Below are positions 23,601-31,600 of a DNA stretch of 64,000 nt, piece by piece (the first letter of the stretch is position 1; the number at the start of each line of letters is the position of its first letter). This DNA is from Dallia pectoralis (taxonomy: Eukaryota > Chordata > Actinopteri > Esociformes > Umbridae). The stretch covers positions 2,308,643 through 2,372,642 of the forward strand of contig CM055753.1 in NCBI GenBank assembly GCA_029465975.1, read 5' to 3'. Under the pieces are notes generated by a model that saw only the letters and a program-made list of their open reading frames with translations, was not told the origin of the DNA and made no database searches. Both the position numbers and the translations under genes were made by a program.

Positions 23601-25625
23601 GTTTTGGTTCTGTAGCACTGAGGAAGTATGCAGGACACATGCACACGGAGAACCGAGGACATTTCATCACTGAAACAGAATGGGCACAAACAAAAGGGAA
23701 TACAGGGTAAAATAACTTGAGCACAAATGAATCATGGAACAACGTTAAACCAGGACTGAGACCGACAGGATACAAAGGAGAAGCAGGAACTTAAATAGGG
23801 TCTGTGATGAGGGAAACAGGTGCGGGAAATGAGAAACGGTGTACAGGTGTCCGCGATAACGTGAGGTAGAGAGGGCACGGGATTCACTGGCGTGGCTGGA
23901 TGCCGTGCCAAAACCTGACAGGTTCCATCGTCTTCATGATTTTGTCTTAAGTATATTAACCAACAGATGGACCGTACCATCAGTGGTTTTCTGTAATGTT
24001 TTGTATGTCTGTATATCTCGCAAGTTTTGATTCCAACTATTTGCAAAAACTCCTCGTTAAACCCATATTGTTTGCATTTTATCATTCAATAAAAGTTCAA
24101 GAATGAGGGATAATTCTGAGAGGCAGAATCCAGTACCAGTTAGGATAGTTTTACACATGCAGCCCAATTCAATTAAACTGCATACAATATCTGATGCTTG
24201 TGTGGTCATTTCCCAATGCGTAACCAGAAGGGAAGAGAAAAATCCATATGGAATTTGTAATCACAAGAAAAAAAAGTCTACATGAAATCTGATCTTTTGA
24301 CAAATGCACATTATGATGATTTACAATCAGATTTTCTACCCGCAATCATCATTAGAAGCAAGCAGATAAAATAGCACTGCATCCATATTGCATAAGTGCG
24401 CTACTACAGATGTTATGTCAGTGTGAATGCCTATATATGTCTGGAGGCAGATAGCAGATTGGACATCTCAAATATATCAAAACAAATGTGCATGATTCTC
24501 AGTTAACACATTTCTTTGGTCCGGGTTCGAAAAAAGGCAATTTTAGCAATGGTGTTTTGGCTTAAACCTCCATTGTGATTTTGGGTAAAATAATACAATT
24601 TTGTTTGTGTTAGAGAGAAAAGTGAGAAGGCTTGAAAAATACAGACAGAGAGAAACTGAAAAATAGAACGATTGTTAGAGAAGCTAATTTGTATTTTGTG
24701 TTGATCATGTTAATATGCTTAGAGTGAACACATGTTTAGTCAAGTGCAGACTATTACATTTGCATTGTTATCGAATTGCGATCAGATTTTATTTGTTTAG
24801 ATCAAGGTCAGCTCAAAGGACACGTCAAAACCAGGCGCAAAAAGAGCTAGAGTCAAACAGAAAGACAGATGGGAAGAGAGGCTAAGAGCTTTAGTGTGGA
24901 TAATCCTGTGGTATTTAGTTGAGTTTGATTAGCTGGAACTGTTAGCCGGAGAGTAATCAGATATACATAGGAGAGTAAACACAAACTAGTAGAGTTAAAT
25001 AAGTGTATTAACCGCCGCAGTAAATGCGTTTTCCCTGTCACTATATACTGTTAGCACATAGTAAATTGTGATCTGTATTTGATATCCGATCTGGAAACAC
25101 AGCACAGTAAGCACGCCATTCTAAGGTACTGCGTTACTCTGTTCCAGAGAGCTGCTGACTGCATCCACCTGGCACTATGGGCAGCCCCTTTTAAGCACAC
25201 TTGATCAATTTGAAAGAAAATAAATGGTATTTTCAACCAGGTGCAGCCGAGGACAAGAAGCTGCCTAGCCTTGGTATGAAGCCAATGTTCTAGTAGTCAC
25301 ACTAGTCACTCATAACGACACACAGCTTCATTCCAAGTCTTTCACTGGTAATTCAATTAAAACCGATCTGTAGGAGGCATATTCTGAGTCATGTAGATGG
25401 TGTATTACCAAAGCCAGGTGTACACTCAATGGCAGTAGTCATGTTGGCCTCTGCAGTAGTAGGACAGGAAACTGACGTTCCTGTGAAGCTTTAGCCAATC
25501 AATCCTAATGTTAGCTAAAGTTAGCAGGTCATTACAAATAAGGTGGGCTATGTGTGGTAGATGTGCCATGTGTGTGTGTTATTCACATGTCATTGGATAC
25601 TAGTGCCTTTCTGCTGGTCAGTGGG

Positions 25626-25677
<52 letters not shown>

Positions 25678-28600
25678 ACCATCAGTACTTCTGGCACCCG
25701 CTGTGCTAAGCTTATGCTTGATTTGCTTCAGAGATAAAAACATCAATTTTCAAAAATGCTCTGCGCCAGCTCCAGCTCCACGCCTTATCCGGTTTAATTC
25801 GAATGTCCTCAAATAGTGTTACTCTTGCATTAGATATAAGTTACATGTTAGGCACAAGTAAATGAGTGATGCGGTGATTTACCTTTATTCAGTACGATAC
25901 AATGTTTAAGACGATACAGTTACAGAAGGCCTAATCGGCTCTAATAGCCACGGTTAGCCACTCGGTATATATTCTAACACTTCCAACACCAGGTATAAGC
26001 TTCGGCACTGCTATGGTTTCGACACAAATCATGGCGCCATTCTATTTGTAGTGTACAGTGAAATTAATTACGGCTCACATATGAGATACAACTGTGATAT
26101 GTGTAAAATCCTTGAGAACATTCCTTAGTGAACTATTGTAGATGGGGTATCGGAGTAATTGCTGGGCTTTTAGAATGTGACTCTCTGCTGCCTGCCATAT
26201 ATCAGTGCAACTCAATGCAACTCAGCAGTGTGTGAGAGGGTGAGTATGGGTGTTGTACCTCTGGCTAAACTGCTTGGAATAAAACAACAAGAGCTCTGGA
26301 ATGACAGAGTGTGTTTGGCCGAGAAAGCATTTGAATGCGATGGGTGGTCAAGGGCGTTACCATGGAATACTGAGAAAACATTGAGGGTGAGGAAGACATG
26401 ATGACAGATCAGACACGGTCTAAAGGAGGCATGGAGAAGTCAAGTTTTAAAAAAATTTGGATAGATGAGGCCGAACTGATGTTTACAATGTAAACGGCTC
26501 GTGATGATTTAACACAATCAAATGCATAACTTGGACTAAGCTTGTAAAGGTGATGACCAAATATAGTCATCGCTCCAAAGAACACAGCTCATGTCAGACT
26601 TACAAATTGATAGCTAAGCAGTTGTCTACACCTGGGTGGTAATTAAAGGTGACCAATGTTTCCCAAATATTTATTGATCATCATTCTTTTTTTCTAGTGT
26701 CATGACTAGTTTTAGGGATTCCGGTATAAATGACCACAGCTGAATTAACTTCTGTTTCATCAGGTGGTTACATACAATAAATTGTTTCCCGCTTGTAGCC
26801 AACGTGGATATTTCCCCTGCTGCTGTATCATATCACCAGTGGTACCTAACGTGACCACATTGTTTGGCATGCATACAAAATGAGGACTAAGTTGAAAGAA
26901 GAAGGTGATGTGAAGCAGATGAGGCAATAATTTGTTGTACCTTTCCATTCCATTAGCAGACATATGTCTGTGTGTTGTATTACCTGTACTAACAAACAAA
27001 GAGGTGTTGATTTTAGTAATCTTGTACCCTAGTCCTTTGAACCCTTCTGTAAACTGCAAAAGCTCGAATAGATTGGAATACAAAGTCCATGAAGGCCTGA
27101 AATGTATGCACTTAAATATTCGTCGCCTTTTCAGTAAAGTTGATTAAGATCTGAGTCCTTCATGCAAATACAGACATTTTGTTTTTATCAGAAACATGGC
27201 TAACAGAAAACATACTGGACTCTGAAATTGCGTTGGATTGTTACAGAGTTTACAGGTCTGACAGGAAAAGTAAATATAAACTCTGTTGCAATGGCAAAGC
27301 ATTTTGAATGTTTGGCATTGAGCTTAAAACTGGGTATTAACTTAAAGGATTTGTGACACATGCGTGGTGATGCAAGTTAGACGGGCAGATGTTGGCAGAA
27401 ATCCGTTGAACTTTGGTTAAGTTCTAACTGTAGGTTTTGGAAGGAATGCTGAATGGCATTACAACTCTCCTGGAGTATCTAACAACATGCCTGAATTATA
27501 CACAATGGTATCATCTGCATAGAGATGAATCTGAGACTCTCCAAAAGCGAGAGCCACATCGTCAATGTAGAGGAAAAAAATGGGTCGGTCCGAGAATCGA
27601 ACCCTGTGGAACCCCCATGGAGACAGCCATGCAGCAGGACCTCTGATTTAACACGCTGGGCAATGTCAGAGAGGTTATTGGAGAACCAGGCGAGGCAGTT
27701 GTGAGAGAAGCCCAGGCTATTGAGTTGGCTGATAAGAACGCAATGATTAACATAATCAAATGCCTTTCACAGAACGATGTAAACGGCTGCACAGCAGTGC
27801 TTTTTATCAATGGCGGCTATGATGTCATTCAGGACCTTAAGGATGGCCGTGGTGCAGCCATGACCAGCACGAAAAACTGATTGCATAGCAGAAAGAATAC
27901 AATGTGATTCGAGATGATTGACAATCTGTTTGTTGACCAGTTTTTCAAAGACTTTGGAAAGACGTTATGATGGATATTGGTTTGTAGCAGTTTGGGGCGA
28001 GGCTGTCTCCCCTTTTGAAAAGGGGAATGACTGCGGCGGATTTCCAATATCTTAAGATGAGAGAGATAGATGTTACCGACAGTGGGTGGTAATAATGTCA
28101 CATCTATAGTTGATCCTGAACTGGTCCTGCATAAGTTCTATAGCATCTTCAATGATATTGTGGATAAGCATGTTCCATTAAAATGAGAATTAAACCCTGA
28201 GACTTAGTTTCTCTGACAGGCACTACTGACGTGCACTGTGAAAAGCTGGTGATTGGTGCATCAGTGTTAATCATCATGGTACATGCCCCTATGATATAGG
28301 AACTAAACAAGAAAACACTAACACTAGCATGTATATACGCTGCTTAGAACTAAGATTCTCGATTACTTTTGCAGGCGTACAATATAGGCCATCACCACTA
28401 CATCTGCCATACAAACAGCAAATCCATGACCTCCAATGGACACTTGTGATACCTGCTACCGCCACTAGTCAAGCCATCGACACTCCAGCCACCACCAACA
28501 CACATCAGCGTTCACAATCACCAGAATACTAGCACCTGTTACCAGTAATCACTTGTATGTACAGTTCCTGTTTCCCTCAGCTCATTGTGAGGTGTTGTGT

Positions 28601-31600
28601 TCCAAGGCATTTTGATATTCAAGTTCACTCTGGTTTTTGATCCGTGCCTGCCTGTCCCTTACGTTTTTTGCCTTTAACCGACTCCCCTGTACTTCTGCCG
28701 GAGAATTCTGATCTCCTGGTATTTCGAACCCTGCCTGGTATTGCCTACTGGATTATTATTGGATTCCTGGTTTTTGATCCCTGCCAGCTACACGACATCG
28801 AGTATTGGATTATTGTTTGATCGTTATTAAATACGGCGCTCTGCGCTTGTATACACTCCCATCTCCCTGAGGTACATTACAACACCTCACCTTGAGTCAT
28901 AGCACTGGAGAAGCAGCGTACTGAAAGATATTGAGAATTAATGGTTGCTAACAGCTACGTCTGTGGACTAAGCGGGTTGTTCAATAATCTGGGTGTGTCA
29001 AGGCATATTATACCGAAGTTTGTTTGTTTGGATATTCACACTCTTTCCATTTGCCTGTTATTTTACAAACGATCTATGCTAAGATGCTCTTTAAAGGTAA
29101 GGTTTCTGGAGAGTTTGGTCAAATGGGGTTTGATATTTTCGCTTTAAGATGAAGCCGGTCAGCAGCCTAACCAGCATGACAGTCCAGGTTGCCCCAATCA
29201 AGCGACCACTATTTGTACGTAATGGCACATTTCCACCTTGTTGCGGGTTTACATTTTTGGGGGAAATTTCATATTATCTCATTCCAATTGCACAGACTAA
29301 GTTCACCTTACCAAAAGGTTATTTTCAATTATTCCATTCAGTAAAAACCATAGACTGTATAAAGATATGGACGTAGTATCCGTGACGTCACCCGTAGGTT
29401 TCTAAAGACCGTTTTTGAAGCCTAAAGTGGGCGTAGCCGATCGTCGCCATCTTGGCAGCGCGTCACTCACGGATAAATGAAAATGGTCAAAGAGGCGGTA
29501 CGTGGATGGAGCTGAGGAGCCTGGATGCTGTTTGACTGAGTAATTATAGGTTAATTTCTTACACATATCTTTGAGGACATGTCAAAAAATATTTTCAAAT
29601 ATAGTCAGTGTTAATAAATGTTGCGCTATTTATGAAAATGCAGGCATCCGATAATGCGGGAATCCGCTGGACACACCCTTAATTATGCAGAACTTTAAAT
29701 ATTAATCAACTAAACGGATGAGTTATAAAAAAATTCACCCCCTCACAGTTGTTATTAAGGGCAAAATTAGCTGTATAGACCAAAGCCAAATAGAGAACCA
29801 GACTGTAAACATGTTTTTTTCTGCTGTAAATTTGTTAATTTTAACATGGGGGAGATACAGATTTGACTCACTTCTACAGCCAGCCTCAAGCGGACAGTCA
29901 ATGAATTGCAGTTTAACTCACTTCCTTATTGGTTTCAGGAGAGAGACCGGAAGGTTGCCACTTGGTAAAAACCCTTCAGATGAGCAACAGTATTGCCATA
30001 TTCAGGGGTCAAATATTGCCCCTTAAACCATCGTCAATACTGATGGAGTGGTAAGCTCGTGGTGACATACTATGACAAATGACTCTGGGTGGACGGCCAA
30101 CACATCAATTATTTAATGTGGTCTGAGATAGCAGCACGTGATAAAGCTATGGTCAATAGGTAAATAATCGATATTCAACAGCATCAAGAGTGAAGGTTGA
30201 TGTCATTTCCTGCTGTTCATCCTGGAACCAAGGCCACTGCCTTGTCCTTTCATATGACCTTCTGTTCCCTGCTGAAGTGACTCAAACACACACACACACA
30301 CAACCCTGTGAAGACAGTGCGGGACAACTGCAGTTACAACTTTAAGTTACGACCTTTATGTAATTTGTTTTGACATTTGCCATTGGATGTTAGCGAAAAG
30401 TAAGTAGAAACTGTGGACGTATTTCAGAAGCACGTCTTTTCACTCAATGTTCTGTGGTTAATGCCAGCCCAGCTGTCATCCTCAGCAGGTAATGGATTGT
30501 AACATGCTGTAATTAAACCTTGTTTATTGAGAAAACCTGCTCAGAGGATCCCTCGGGTTAGAAACAAAGAGCAGGAAGGTACAGCCTATACAAGACAGGT
30601 CCCAAGAAACATGTTTCTTGTCAAAATTGATGTGGGTTTAGACAGTGGCATTTTGCAGGAAATAATGTCTAGTCCTGGAGCCACTGCCAATCAACCGTTG
30701 TATACAAATATTTGTGTATGTACTCGTACTTTAACAATGAACAATAAATCATCATTAGCAATAGACGTTAGCATTATACATTAAACATTAGCGTCTGAAA
30801 TTAATCGAGCATTAGCGTTAGACATTATCATTTTATATTAAACTCAGCGTATATACATTATTTATTTTTATTTTACCTTTATTTAACCAGGCAACGACGA
30901 CCTGGCCAAGATAAAGCAAAAACGTGCAAGACAACAAACGCAATACATACACAGAAAACAAGATTGCAAATAGCAGTGGGATTCTACATGGCAATACAGA
31001 ATTAAGTAAAGAGTCAATTTACAGTGAACACAGGATGAGGTGTAAGTAGGTCAGTTAAGCAGCATTGATGAGGCAATAACAACTATATAAAAACAAAGGA
31101 GAGTCTATATACAGAATGTAAAAAGTTGTAGTGTTTCTAGCAGGTAGGTCATTAGTGGGCAGAAATTGCATGACCGTGGTAATAGATTAAATCTAAGAAA
31201 GTAAACAGGAAAATGATCCACTTTGTAAATCGGGCATGATTAGAAACCACAGTATCTAACGAAGGGCTGGATGTATACAGAATGCTATCATCTGCATAGA
31301 GATGGATCTGAGAACCCCCAACAGCAAGAGCCACATTGTTAATGTAGAGAGAAAATAGGGTCGGCCCGAGAATCATGCCCTGTGGCACCCCCATAGAGAC
31401 AGCCATGGTCCCGACAACAGGCCGCTGATGTGACACACTGGACCCTGTCAGAGAGGTGGATAGAGAACCAAGCGAGAAACCCATTTAGTTAGCTCATAAG
31501 CTATTGAGTTGCTGATAAGAACACAATGATTAACAGAATCAAATGCCTTGGACAGATCGATGTAAACAGCTGCACAGTAGTGCTTTTTATCAATGGCGGC

